Shown: positions 1 to 6,999 of the stretch, one piece after another
Numbering within the stretch: the stretch's first letter is position 1
How the letters are laid out: each line of letters starts with the position of its first letter
NCBI GenBank assembly: GCA_021443285.1
Contig: JABUUG010000002.1
Span: forward strand, 1-17,652
From: Bacteroidaceae bacterium
Lineage (GTDB): Bacteria > Bacteroidota > Bacteroidia > Bacteroidales > Bacteroidaceae
DNA: 17,652 nucleotides
Direction of reading: 5' to 3'
Translations under genes and position numbers: made by a program
Notes under the pieces: generated by a model
The model's input: only the letters and a program-made list of their open reading frames with translations
The model's database searches: none
What the model was told of the DNA's origin: nothing

Positions 1-374
1 CACGTATTCCTGCCACTGTATGCCACAGCAGCCGGGCGTTGCGATAAAGGCGCGTTCCGTGCTTGAGAGTGTTATTCAAAACAAGTGTGTGGTATATTAT
101 TCGGAACGGATGTGTGCGAGCTATCCATCCGAATGTCTTTCATGGAAAATGTCGTGTCTGTTGTGCTGGTATCAGGCGCGAAGTTAATACATAGTGAACA
201 ATACGCACAAATTTATCGGCGAATATTTTGGGCATAATGCCATTTTCTTCCAATACCGACCAATAAATTGGGCGAAAAGAACTCACAAACAGGAGTCTAT
301 ACGCGGTGATACAGGGTTTAAGACTGTTGGCACAGATTATCTTTGCGTATGTGAAAGCATCTGACAGGGAGTGA
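1..374. other. Left edge, no supportable gene
   Basis: This stretch lies downstream of the GH43 gene and runs to the window edge. Frames here are short or shadow the GH43 reading frame. A minus-strand frame that starts with a TTG near position 80 stays open to the left edge but has no recognisable motif. A TAAATTTG on the minus strand (208-215) matches the Bacteroidetes -7 box, but no matching -33 box lies at the right distance. I see no hairpin with a T tract that would serve as a terminator for the GH43 transcript. Confidence 0.5.
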
Positions 375-1733
375 TTATTTTTGAATCTGCCACCAGTCGA
401 ATTCGAAGAGTGATGATGCAGATTTGCTGTCTGCGCAGAATCGGAACCACAGGTCATGTTTGCCGGCAACAGGTTTCAGGGTTGCTTTTGCAGTGCCGTC
501 ATTTTGTATTTTTACTGTTCCTATGAGTTGTCCTTCAGGGCTGTCTAAGCGTAGCTCGATGGTTGCGGGGGTTTGCACATTCTTGACGTCTGCGATGAAG
601 GTGCCTGCAGAAGCCTTCTGGAAGAGAACGCCCTTGAGCATGAGGCAGTCGTTGTTGTGTATGTGTGTGAGGAGGATGTTTCCCTGATTGTCTTTTCGTG
701 TCTTTAGTCCCCATGCATACGCCATTGTCTCTGCCTGGACGCGCTGATATGGATTGAAAGTACCAACCTGCTCTACGCCGTCCTTACTCCAATAGGGTAC
801 TGGCTCTATCGTTCCATCGGAACGGTAGTTTAGTTCCTGGCATGAGACGGAGCGTCGCTCGGCATGGCGGTATGGTGTGCCTACATACTTGAGTCGCGCT
901 GCCCAGAGGTCGTAGTTCAGTCCGAAGACATAGTCTTTTCCTTTATAGCTTATGATGCCTGGGTGGTTTCCTCGTGAAAGCTGTGTGTGTGGCATGACAT
1001 CGCCTTTGTACTGCCACGGCCCTGTTATCTTATCGCTCATGGCGTATCCTATTCCTTCGGGGCAGCATGTTGAGGCGAACGCCATGTAATATCTGCCATC
1101 ACGCTTGTAGAGCCACGGCCCTTCCTGATAGTCTTGTATTTTTGGGTGCTGTACAATACTGCCCGATGTGGATATCATGTCGGGATTGAGCTTTATGCTG
1201 TAGAGGTTGGGATTTCCCCAGTAGAGGTACGCCTGGTTGTCATCGTCAATCCATACTGTAGGGTCGATGTCATACCAGTGTTCACGCTGCCATACGAGCG
1301 GTTTTCCGAGAGGGTCTTTGAATGGGCCGTAAGGGCTGTCGGCTACGAGCACACTGATACCGTTTCCGTGTATAGGGCAGTACATGTACCACTTGCCGCT
1401 GCGCTCTATGACCTGCTCCGCCCATGCTCCGTTGTTGTTTCTGTACCATTTGAAGTCGGCGAGTGATGCCACTGCCCCGTGGTCTGTCCAGTTGACCATA
1501 TCTGTGGAGGTGTACAGGAGCCAGTCGAACATCTTGAAGCCTTCGGCGTCGTCTTCGTCGTGTGTGGTGTAGAGATACACAGTGTCTCCGTGGACGTATG
1601 GTGCTGGGTCGGCGGTGTATTTGGTCCAGACAATGGGGCGCTGGGCAGAAACTGTTAAGAAGGTGAAGAAAGCGAAAAGGGAAAACGCCATGCGCTGACG
1701 CGCAAGGCACAGGGGTAGGAAACGGGTGTTCAT
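375..1733 (-). CDS. Secreted GH43 glycoside hydrolase with C-terminal CBM6-like domain
   Basis: Probable arabinofuranosidase, xylosidase or arabinoxylan arabinofuranohydrolase acting on plant hemicellulose or pectin side chains outside the cytoplasm. The N-terminus has a signal peptide ending near SAQ (residues 29-31). The five-bladed propeller domain follows, with the three GH43 acidic residues visible: Asp42 in ADPAP, Asp157 in DIDPT and Glu204 in QEGPW. From about residue 330 (QAETMAYAWG) to the end (FEFDWWQIQK) the sequence looks like a CBM6 domain. Two starts are possible: the ATG used here, and ATG at 1691 (M15), which gives a more compact signal peptide. M15 lies inside a copy of the 28-bp hairpin element found elsewhere in the window. 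It is the last of the minus-strand run and follows a secreted DUF2147 gene after 45 nt that contain T8/G7 homopolymers. Family assignment is firm; the exact substrate is not readable. Confidence 0.93.
   Translation of the reverse strand: MNTRFLPLCLARQRMAFSLFAFFTFLTVSAQRPIVWTKYTADPAPYVHGDTVYLYTTHDEDDAEGFKMFDWLLYTSTDMVNWTDHGAVASLADFKWYRNNNGAWAEQVIERSGKWYMYCPIHGNGISVLVADSPYGPFKDPLGKPLVWQREHWYDIDPTVWIDDDNQAYLYWGNPNLYSIKLNPDMISTSGSIVQHPKIQDYQEGPWLYKRDGRYYMAFASTCCPEGIGYAMSDKITGPWQYKGDVMPHTQLSRGNHPGIISYKGKDYVFGLNYDLWAARLKYVGTPYRHAERRSVSCQELNYRSDGTIEPVPYWSKDGVEQVGTFNPYQRVQAETMAYAWGLKTRKDNQGNILLTHIHNNDCLMLKGVLFQKASAGTFIADVKNVQTPATIELRLDSPEGQLIGTVKIQNDGTAKATLKPVAGKHDLWFRFCADSKSASSLFEFDWWQIQK
1688..1715 (-). 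repeat. 28-bp box-hairpin element, copy 1 (GH43 signal peptide region)
   Basis: Read on the minus strand: box CCCCTG (1715-1710), two bases, arm CCTTGCGC, loop GTCA, arm GCGCATGG. Seven of the eight arm positions pair. It shares both arms except two bases, and the loop, with the intergenic copy at 10133-10160. It is translated as PLCLARQRM, and its final ATG (1689-1691) is the second possible start of the GH43 gene. The pyrimidine-rich stretch after it (to about 1650) resembles the 9-bp repeat that follows the intergenic copy and encodes the FAFFTF signal-peptide core. Confidence 0.75.
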
Positions 1734-1743
1734 GGTTTTAATG

Positions 1744-1758
1744 TTTTTTTTGGGGGGG
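1744..1758 (-). promoter_or_regulatory. Homopolymer pair (T8 then G7) just upstream of GH43
   Basis: On the plus strand eight T (1744-1751) are followed by seven G (1752-1758). On the GH43 sense strand this is C7 then A8, ending 11 nt before the first ATG. Such tracts can change length by slipped-strand mispairing, which could alter translation or transcription of the downstream gene. Length variation is not visible from one sequence, so a switching role is only a possibility. Confidence 0.4.
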
Positions 1759-1778
1759 TAACTGGGGATAGCCGGGAA

Positions 1779-2216
1779 TTACTTGATCCTTTTCCAGTAT
1801 ATGCGCTTGAAGAATGGTCCGACCTTTCCTCTGAGTTCGAGGGTGTTCTCGTCCTTGAACCTTACATCGACATTGAACTTCATGCCTCTGGTTGGGTCGT
1901 AGATTTTGCTGTCTTTCCAGATGTCGTCTTCTTTGTCATAGATGAGCTTGTCGATGAGGACGATTTGTGATGTCGGAATGTTACGCAGGGACTTGTCGGG
2001 ATTCTTGACATCGAGCTTTGTGCTTCCGTCCGGGTTCTTGCTGTCGCTGACCCAGTAAATCTGTGCGCGATAGCCGTCCTGATACTTGAAGAACTTGACC
2101 TTGGATTGCTTGCCGTTATGGTCAACCCAGTAGTTTCCAATGAGTTTGTCTGCCTGTGCCATCACTGAAAGGGTGGCAAAGAGGGAGAGGATAATGAATG
2201 AGTAAAAGCGTTTCAT
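1779..2216 (-). CDS. Secreted DUF2147 family protein
   Basis: A 145-residue protein with a clear signal peptide (MKRFYSFIILSLFATL then VMAQA, cleavage near residue 21) and a mature part that fits DUF2147: an opening GNYWVDHNGK, a strand KVKFFKYQDGYRAQIYW, then LDVKNPDKSLRN, IYDPTRGMKF and the closing LELRGKVGPFFKRIYWKR. Members are small periplasmic or secreted beta-rich proteins of unknown biochemical role, so no function can be given. It lies 61 nt downstream of the CE12 esterase and 45 nt upstream of the GH43 enzyme, all on the minus strand. It may share a transcript with them, although an ATGATTT repeat array occupies the gap before it. Confidence 0.88.
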   Translation of the reverse strand: MKRFYSFIILSLFATLSVMAQADKLIGNYWVDHNGKQSKVKFFKYQDGYRAQIYWVSDSKNPDGSTKLDVKNPDKSLRNIPTSQIVLIDKLIYDKEDDIWKDSKIYDPTRGMKFNVDVRFKDENTLELRGKVGPFFKRIYWKRIK

Positions 2217-2223
2217 TGTTTAT

Positions 2224-2268
2224 GTGATTTTTTGGTTTATGATTTGCGGATGTATGATTTATGATTTA
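2224..2268. repeat. Degenerate ATGATTT array upstream of the DUF2147 gene
   Basis: The gap between the CE12 gene and the DUF2147 start contains GTGATTT, TATGATTT, GTATGATTT and ATGATTT units. These are the same motif that forms a cleaner tandem array in front of hisS (4574-4617). It is AT-rich and non-coding in any supported frame. Whether it affects expression is unknown. Confidence 0.6.
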
Positions 2269-2277
2269 TCCGGCTCT

Positions 2278-3177
2278 TTAGCGTCGTCTTTGTTTGAGGT
2301 CGGGGACTTCGTGGCATAGCTCGTCAATGAGCAGTTTCGCGACTACTCTTGCCCCATATATGTTATAATGGGTGTTGTCTCTCCTGCCCTTGGGAAGTTC
2401 GGGGATTTCGCCTGCATCATACCAGAGATGCAGTTTCCTTGACTCCATCGGCCCGAGCTTCTGCTCAAGCTGGTGGGTTATCTTGTTTGCATCGATGAAC
2501 GTAACTCCCTGCTCAAGTGCGACTTCGCGAGGGGAATAGCGGTAGTAGCCGTGGGTGTCGATAAGGGTGTCGCCTTCGAGAGATTTCGGAGCTGATGCTC
2601 CGAAGGCGGTGGTATTTGGGGAGGCGGTGGTGTTGCGGAGAGCCTCGTCGTCATGGTCTTTGGGGAGTTTGCCTGTGAAGTTCCGCCTTGCAACAGGGTT
2701 CATGACGACGGGATGCCCACCCTTGCTTTTTGTTTCGATGATGAAACGGCGGATGTTGGCGTCGAAAGTTGTGCCGGGATCGGTATGGCGACTTACTTCC
2801 GCCTTCTGGTCGTTATGTCCGAACTGTATTATGACGTAATCGCCGGGCTTAACCTTATCAAGCACGGTCTGCCACCGTCCTTCATCGATGAAGCTTTTTG
2901 AGGAACGTCCGTTCACAGCATGGTTGTCCACGACGAGCAGGTCTGGGTTGAACAGTTCCTGCACCATCATCCCCCATCCGCGTTCGGGTCCCTTAGTGGT
3001 ATCCTTCTGAGCCATGGTGGAGTCTCCAATCATGAACAGGGTAACAGCTTTGTCGGGCTGCATGGAGCAGAGGAGAAGAATAACGAATAGAGAACAGAGA
3101 ATAGTGAATAGTTTGCTGCCGCGGAAATTTCGGAGCCGATGCTCCGAACACGGTGGCTCTTTTTTGTTATTGCGCAT
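2278..3177 (-). CDS. Secreted SGNH/GDSL esterase, rhamnogalacturonan acetylesterase-like (CE12)
   Basis: Likely removes acetyl groups from pectin (rhamnogalacturonan) or a related acetylated polysaccharide outside the cytoplasm. All SGNH blocks are present: GDSTMA with nucleophile Ser53, the oxyanion Asn89-Gly90 in VNGRSS, GHND (residues 120-123) and the DNTH pair Asp267/His270. A hydrophobic segment at residues 22-37 acts as signal peptide or anchor; its LLLC ending is not a good lipobox. The start overlaps the hisS stop by 11 nt. Two repeats are built into the protein. Residues 8-36 or so are made of a hairpin element plus heptad block (reading [10 protein letters not shown] then RGSKLFT). 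Residues 191-198 (AFGASAPK) come from a second hairpin element placed just before the conserved LIDTHG segment. Native copies elsewhere should lack these. Family call is firm; the substrate is inferred. Confidence 0.92.
   Translation of the reverse strand: MRNNKKEPPCSEHRLRNFRGSKLFTILCSLFVILLLCSMQPDKAVTLFMIGDSTMAQKDTTKGPERGWGMMVQELFNPDLLVVDNHAVNGRSSKSFIDEGRWQTVLDKVKPGDYVIIQFGHNDQKAEVSRHTDPGTTFDANIRRFIIETKSKGGHPVVMNPVARRNFTGKLPKDHDDEALRNTTASPNTTAFGASAPKSLEGDTLIDTHGYYRYSPREVALEQGVTFIDANKITHQLEQKLGPMESRKLHLWYDAGEIPELPKGRRDNTHYNIYGARVVAKLLIDELCHEVPDLKQRRR
2585..2612 (-). repeat. 28-bp box-hairpin element, copy 2 (inside CE12 gene)
   Basis: On the minus strand: box CCACCG (2612-2607), CC, arm TTCGGAGC, loop ATCA, arm GCTCCGAA. 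The eight arm pairs are perfect. It is read in frame as TAFGASAPK, the same phase as the copies in hisS and porU, and lies in a loop between the conserved RRNF and DTHG parts of the esterase. Confidence 0.82.
3078..3123 (-). repeat. Heptad repeat block at the 5' end of the CE12 gene
   Basis: On the minus strand the head CGCGGCAGCAAACT is followed by four 7-bp units (ATTCACT, ATTCTCT, GTTCTCT, ATTCGTT) and ATTC. The first 19 bases are identical to the blocks at 10197 and 13067. It encodes [16 protein letters not shown], the hydrophobic part of the signal sequence. It lies six bases after a hairpin element (3129-3156). Confidence 0.82.
3129..3156 (-). repeat. 28-bp box-hairpin element, copy 3 (CE12 N-terminus)
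   Basis: On the minus strand: box CCACCG (3156-3151), TG, arm TTCGGAGC, loop ATCG, arm GCTCCGAA, with perfect arms. It begins 19 nt inside the CE12 gene and is read in a different phase from the three internal copies, giving PPCSEHRLR. It is followed directly by the heptad block, so this is a composite copy. Confidence 0.8.
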
Positions 3178-4570
3178 TGTTTTTCAGGGTGGTAATCAGG
3201 TCTTGTATGGTAAGGGTTGTTTGCTGACCTGTTGCCATATTTTTAAGAGTGACAGTTTGGTCAGCCATTTCTGTTTCACCGGTGAAGGCGACAAAGGGGA
3301 TGTTCTTTGCGTTTGCATAGTTCATCTGCTTCTTCATCTTTGCGGAATCGGGATACAGCTCTGCACGTATGCCAGCCTGACGCACTTCGGATATGACGGA
3401 CAGGGCATAGAGTGCCTCCTTCTCCCCGAAATTTATGGCGAGCAGCTGTGTGCCTTGAATGGAGTCTTTGGGGTAGAGGTTGAGGGCATTGAGAACGTCA
3501 TATATGCGGTCTGCACCGAAAGAAATGCCTACGCCGGAAATGCCGGGCATGCCAAAAATGCCGGTGAGGTTATCATAACGTCCTCCGCCTGTGATACTGC
3601 CTATCTGAACATCAAGAGCCTTGACCTCGAAAATTGCGCCTGTGTAGTAGTTGAGTCCGCGTGCGAGGGTGAGGTCGAGCTGGAGTTCATTCGGAGCTGA
3701 TGCTCCAAAAGCGGGGGTAGTTTTGCCTCCATCGTGCCTTGAAGCCTCAAAGGTGTTTATTATAAAACGACATTCTTCGACACCTTTAAGTCCGGTTTCA
3801 GAATCTTTGAGTACTTCAGCTATGGTGTCAAGTTTCTCTTCGTTAGTACCTGTAAGCTTTATGATTGGCTGCAACTTCTCTATCTGCTCTTCGGAAAGTC
3901 CGTCATCCAGAAGTTCTTTGTTAACATTATCTATGCCAATCTTGTCGAGTTTGTCTATTGCGACAGTTATATCGACAATCTTGTCGGCGGCTCCAATGTA
4001 CTCTGCTATGCCGGAGAGTATCTTGCGGTTGTTAATCTTTATCTGCACCCGTATGCCGAACTTCGTGAAAACGGTGTCGACAATCTGCATAAGCTCCACC
4101 TCATTGAGAAGGGAGTCGGACCCTACGACATCAGCATCACACTGATAGAACTCTCTGTACCTGCCCTTCTGCGGCCGGTCGGCACGCCATACTGGCTGTA
4201 TCTGATAGCGCTTGAAGGGGAGTTGGAGTTCGTCACGGTGCATCACGACATATCGTGCAAAGGGGACTGTCAGGTCATAGCGGAGTCCCTTCTCGCAAAG
4301 CCTTGAGGCGAGCTTTAGGGAGTTTCTTGAGGCAAGTTCCTCTTCGGAAATCTTTGAGAGGTAGTCTCCGGAATTGAGTACCTTGAACAGGAGCTTGTCG
4401 CCCTCCTCGCCATACTTGCCCATGAGTGTGGAGAGGTTCTCCAGAGAGGGGGTCTCTATCTGCTGGAAGCCATAGAGGGCATACACCTCCCGGATAGTGT
4501 TGAAGATATAGTTACGCTTCGCCATCTCCACAGGAGAGAAGTCCCGCGTACCTTTTGGAATGGAAGCCAT
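3167..4570 (-). CDS. hisS: Histidine--tRNA ligase
   Basis: Class II synthetase that charges tRNA-His with histidine in the cytoplasm. Visible are the opening KGTRDF, motif 2 around [11 protein letters not shown] (about 137-146), [12 protein letters not shown] (98-109), the histidine-binding [10 protein letters not shown] (302-311), motif 3 in [10 protein letters not shown], and a C-terminal anticodon-binding domain. At 467 residues it is a little long for the family. The excess includes residues 283-295 ([13 protein letters not shown]), which come from a hairpin element (3690-3717) placed directly before the conserved [11 protein letters not shown]. From memory of Bacteroides HisS proteins this loop is normally short, so I infer an in-frame insertion. 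The gene follows purA after 61 nt holding a tandem repeat, and overlaps the CE12 start by 11 nt. Being essential, it must work despite the insert. Confidence 0.97.
   Translation of the reverse strand: MASIPKGTRDFSPVEMAKRNYIFNTIREVYALYGFQQIETPSLENLSTLMGKYGEEGDKLLFKVLNSGDYLSKISEEELASRNSLKLASRLCEKGLRYDLTVPFARYVVMHRDELQLPFKRYQIQPVWRADRPQKGRYREFYQCDADVVGSDSLLNEVELMQIVDTVFTKFGIRVQIKINNRKILSGIAEYIGAADKIVDITVAIDKLDKIGIDNVNKELLDDGLSEEQIEKLQPIIKLTGTNEEKLDTIAEVLKDSETGLKGVEECRFIINTFEASRHDGGKTTPAFGASAPNELQLDLTLARGLNYYTGAIFEVKALDVQIGSITGGGRYDNLTGIFGMPGISGVGISFGADRIYDVLNALNLYPKDSIQGTQLLAINFGEKEALYALSVISEVRQAGIRAELYPDSAKMKKQMNYANAKNIPFVAFTGETEMADQTVTLKNMATGQQTTLTIQDLITTLKNNAQ
3690..3717 (-). repeat. 28-bp box-hairpin element, copy 4 (inside hisS)
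   Basis: On the minus strand: box CCCCCG (3717-3712), CT, arm TTTGGAGC, loop ATCA, arm GCTCCGAA. Seven of eight arm positions are Watson-Crick and the eighth is a wobble-type G/T in RNA. It is read in frame as [10 protein letters not shown] in HisS, in the same phase as the copies in the CE12 gene and porU. Confidence 0.82.
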
Positions 4571-4573
4571 ATT

Positions 4574-4617
4574 ATGATTTGGTGATTTATGATTTATGAT
4601 TTGGTGATTTATGATTT
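4574..4617. repeat. Tandem 22-bp repeat (two exact units) between purA and hisS
   Basis: Two identical 22-bp units, 4574-4595 and 4596-4617, each made of ATGATTT, GGTGATTT and ATGATTT. They fill nearly all of the 61-nt gap and end 3 nt before the hisS start codon on the minus strand, so they would form the hisS leader. A looser version of the same motif precedes the DUF2147 gene. Confidence 0.85.
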
Positions 4618-4631
4618 CGCGGGAGGCGGGA

Positions 4632-5915
4632 TTACTTCCTGATTATGGTCTGCTCGCGGTCAGGACCGATGGAGATAATCCTGATTGGGGTTTTGAGTTC
4701 CGCCTCGAGGAATGCCACATAATCCTTGAAAGCCTGCGGGAACTGGTCTTCGGAGGTCATCTGTGTCATGTCTGTCTTCCATCCCGGCATTTCCTTGTAT
4801 ATAGGCTCTATGCCCTCCTCTATGGAGTATGGGAAATGGTCGGTTTCAACGCCATTCTGCTTGTATGCCACACAAGCCTTGATTGTGTCAAAGCCATCGA
4901 GCACATCGCTCTTCATCATAATGAGTTGTGTAACGCCATTGACGATAATGGCATATCTTAATGCGACAAGGTCAATCCATCCGCAACGGCGCTCACGACC
5001 AGTAACAGCTCCGTACTCATGTCCGATGGCACGCATTTTGGTGCCTGTCTCATCAAAGAGTTCTGTAGGGAACGGGCCTGCACCCACACGAGTGCAATAA
5101 GCCTTGATGATACCGAAGACCTCACCAATCTTGTTCGGACCGATGCCGAGTCCGGAACAAGCACCGGCACAGATTGTGTTGGAAGAGGTGACAAATGGGT
5201 ATGAACCGAAATCAACATCGAGCATGGTACCCTGAGCTCCCTCGCAAAGCATAGACTTGCCGCTTTCGAGCAATTTGTTTATTTCATGCTCTGAGTCGAT
5301 AACCTGGAACTTGCGGAGGTATTCTATACCTTCCATCCAGTGCTTCTCAATCTCTGTGATGTCATAGTCTGTGTAGTTAAGGGCCCGGAGCATCTCCTCA
5401 TGGCGTGCCTTGTGGGCAGCATATTTCTCCTCGAAATTGCAGAATATGTCGCCAAGCCGCAGTCCGTTTCGAGACGTCTTGTCTGTATATGTCGGGCCGA
5501 TGCCTTTGCCTGTTGTCCCCACCTTGTTCTTTCCCTTTGCAGCCTCATAAGCGGCGTCGAGTACTCGGTGTGTAGGCATAATGAGGTGGATTTTCTTGGA
5601 AAGCATCAGTCGTTCAGGGATATTATATCCGCTCTTTTCCAGGTCTTTTGCCTCATCCATAAAGAGGTCCGGCGCAAGTACCACTCCGTTTCCGATGATA
5701 TTTGTCTTGTCTCCTTGGAAAATGCCCGATGGTATGGAACGCAGCACATACTTCTTTCCCTCAAATTCAAGGGTATGCCCGGCATTCGGACCGCCCTGAA
5801 AGCGTGCCACGATGTCATAATTCGGTGTGAGCACGTCAACAACTTTACCTTTTCCCTCGTCACCCCATTGGAGTCCGAGCAGTACATCAACTTTACCAGT
5901 TTTCATTGTATTCAT
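4632..5915 (-). CDS. purA: Adenylosuccinate synthetase
   Basis: Joins IMP and aspartate with GTP hydrolysis to give adenylosuccinate, the first committed step to AMP, in the cytoplasm. The N-terminal loop [11 protein letters not shown] (residues 14-24) with catalytic Asp, the [10 protein letters not shown] segment (IMP/His catalytic), the [11 protein letters not shown] stretch, the [22 protein letters not shown] block and the guanine-binding end ([11 protein letters not shown]) are all present. The 427 residues equal the family length. Two in-frame ATGs exist (5915 and 5906); the first is used here. It starts 3 nt after the stop of the Fur-like gene, so the two are almost certainly co-transcribed and perhaps translationally coupled. 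Confidence 0.97.
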   Translation of the reverse strand: MNTMKTGKVDVLLGLQWGDEGKGKVVDVLTPNYDIVARFQGGPNAGHTLEFEGKKYVLRSIPSGIFQGDKTNIIGNGVVLAPDLFMDEAKDLEKSGYNIPERLMLSKKIHLIMPTHRVLDAAYEAAKGKNKVGTTGKGIGPTYTDKTSRNGLRLGDIFCNFEEKYAAHKARHEEMLRALNYTDYDITEIEKHWMEGIEYLRKFQVIDSEHEINKLLESGKSMLCEGAQGTMLDVDFGSYPFVTSSNTICAGACSGLGIGPNKIGEVFGIIKAYCTRVGAGPFPTELFDETGTKMRAIGHEYGAVTGRERRCGWIDLVALRYAIIVNGVTQLIMMKSDVLDGFDTIKACVAYKQNGVETDHFPYSIEEGIEPIYKEMPGWKTDMTQMTSEDQFPQAFKDYVAFLEAELKTPIRIISIGPDREQTIIRK

Positions 5916-5918
5916 TTG

Positions 5919-6401
5919 TTATATTGTAGATTTATTTTTTTTCTTGTTCTCTGCCTTCGTCAGTTTTGCCTTGCACGAGGCGCATATACCGTCGATAGTT
6001 ATACGGAACGATTCTCGTGAAAACCTCTTCAGCTTTATATTGCCTATAGCCTCTTCGGCGGACTGGGTGTCGAGGAAGGTGGTCTTTCCGCACACCCGGC
6101 ATACCTGCACACAGGCGTTCCTGCTGAGTATGATGTCGTAGTATGAGCGCGAGTCCATGCGTACACACCGCATGAGTCCGAGTTTCTGGAAGAGCCTCAA
6201 CGCGTTGTAAACGGTGGACCTGCAGATGGGGAATGATGTGGCCTGACTGAGCTTTTCCTCCAAATCATCGAAGGTGAACCTCCGAGAGAACGAGTAAACG
6301 GTCTTCAGCACAGTTTCGCGTTCTGGCGTTTTCCTGCAGTTGTTCTTTTCTATATAGTCGTGCAGTGTCCTGAGGGCGATATTGTAGTCCGTTTCCTTCA
6401 T
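5919..6401 (-). CDS. Fur-family transcriptional regulator lacking the usual metal-sensing histidines
   Basis: A 160-residue DNA-binding protein with the Fur layout. The winged helix contains CRKTPERETVL (22-32) and the recognition helix CRSTVYNALRLFQKLGL, followed by a dimerisation domain with two CxxC pairs (CRVCGK and CASCKAK) that normally hold structural zinc. What is missing is notable. The His-rich stretch before the first CxxC (HYHAICENCGK in PerR) is ACVQVCRVCGK here, with an extra Cys, and the first-domain His (PerR H37 position) is replaced within RRFTFDDLE. Only one His is present in the whole protein. Metal sensing of the standard kind is therefore doubtful, and it may respond to something else or use cysteines. 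It sits 3 nt upstream of purA. The AAA-rich tail (KAENKKKNKSTI) is basic. Confidence 0.9.
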   Translation of the reverse strand: MKETDYNIALRTLHDYIEKNNCRKTPERETVLKTVYSFSRRFTFDDLEEKLSQATSFPICRSTVYNALRLFQKLGLMRCVRMDSRSYYDIILSRNACVQVCRVCGKTTFLDTQSAEEAIGNIKLKRFSRESFRITIDGICASCKAKLTKAENKKKNKSTI

Positions 6402-6408
6402 TATCCGA

Positions 6409-6999
6409 TTATCCTATTACACTACGCAGGGCGTTCTCGACGATTCTCTCGTGTTCTTCGCTCAAAGACGCAAGTTTGTTCAGGCAGTTGATAGCAGCGT
6501 GCGAGCGGCATGCGAGAGCCTGGTCTATGAGTTCGTTCATATCCCTCACTGCCGGCTGTTTTCCCTGCGAGAACAGCCCTGACAACGTGTTATAGCCGCA
6601 AATCTGCTGTATGTCGTTGATCGAGGCTATCCACTGGAAAGCAAGCGAGGCGGCATCGGCGGTGTATTGCATCAGGTAAAACGCGAGGTACTGCGCTATC
6701 TCTGGAGTAGTGGTCTGCTCAATCCACAGCTGCGCAAGGTCTTGGGGGAACTTCTCTGGCGGCATCAGCATAGTGGCGAGAATCTTGCACTCCCTTGTAT
6801 TGCTCTTCCACAGCTCAGCTGCGAGTTCATAGTCTTTGTCATAGTCGGAGGCTATCTGCTTCAGGTGCTGTATCTTCAAGCCCCAGTTCACCTTATACTC
6901 AACACCCTTCTCACGCATCGATGCTGATGCGACACCGTCCATATACAGATGGAACTGCCGCTTTATGGTCCTTACCTTTTCAATAGTCTCCTCTGCCAT
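6409..6999 (-). CDS. AlkD-like HEAT-repeat protein (DNA alkylation repair family), short form
   Basis: A 196-residue all-helical protein fitting the DNA alkylation repair/AlkD family: the opening MREKGVEYKVNWGLKIQHLKQIA, then ELAAELWKSNTRECKILATML, and helical pairs to the end. Family enzymes excise alkylated bases. In AlkD the key Trp/Asp pair sits in a WDxxD-type stretch of the central helices; at the matching place I read WIEQTTTPEIAQYLA, without that pair, so glycosylase activity is uncertain. The protein is also shorter than the usual 220-240 residues. Its start overlaps the DPP III stop by 20 nt and its stop is 7 nt from the Fur-like start, so it belongs to the same transcript. Confidence 0.8.
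   Translation of the reverse strand: MAEETIEKVRTIKRQFHLYMDGVASASMREKGVEYKVNWGLKIQHLKQIASDYDKDYELAAELWKSNTRECKILATMLMPPEKFPQDLAQLWIEQTTTPEIAQYLAFYLMQYTADAASLAFQWIASINDIQQICGYNTLSGLFSQGKQPAVRDMNELIDQALACRSHAAINCLNKLASLSEEHERIVENALRSVIG

Noticed and set aside
1..80. Minus-strand frame open to the left edge from a TTG near 80
   Set aside because: Too short, no ATG, no recognisable residues; the TAAATTTG further right has no -33 partner.
140..469. A minus-strand frame of 109 codons overlapping the end of the GH43 gene
   Set aside because: It overlaps the end of the GH43 frame on the same strand, has no family-like motif, and its composition is that of an out-of-frame reading.
3129..3165. Hairpin followed by T6 on the plus strand, like a terminator
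   Set aside because: No plus-strand gene ends there, the T run is 11 nt away from the stem, and the hairpin is a copy of the dispersed element translated on the other strand.
6920..6940. GCATCGATGCTGATGC near 6920 and similar GC-TGAT-GC spots (7605, 14462) as further element copies
   Set aside because: The stems are only about two base pairs and the CCMCYG box is absent.
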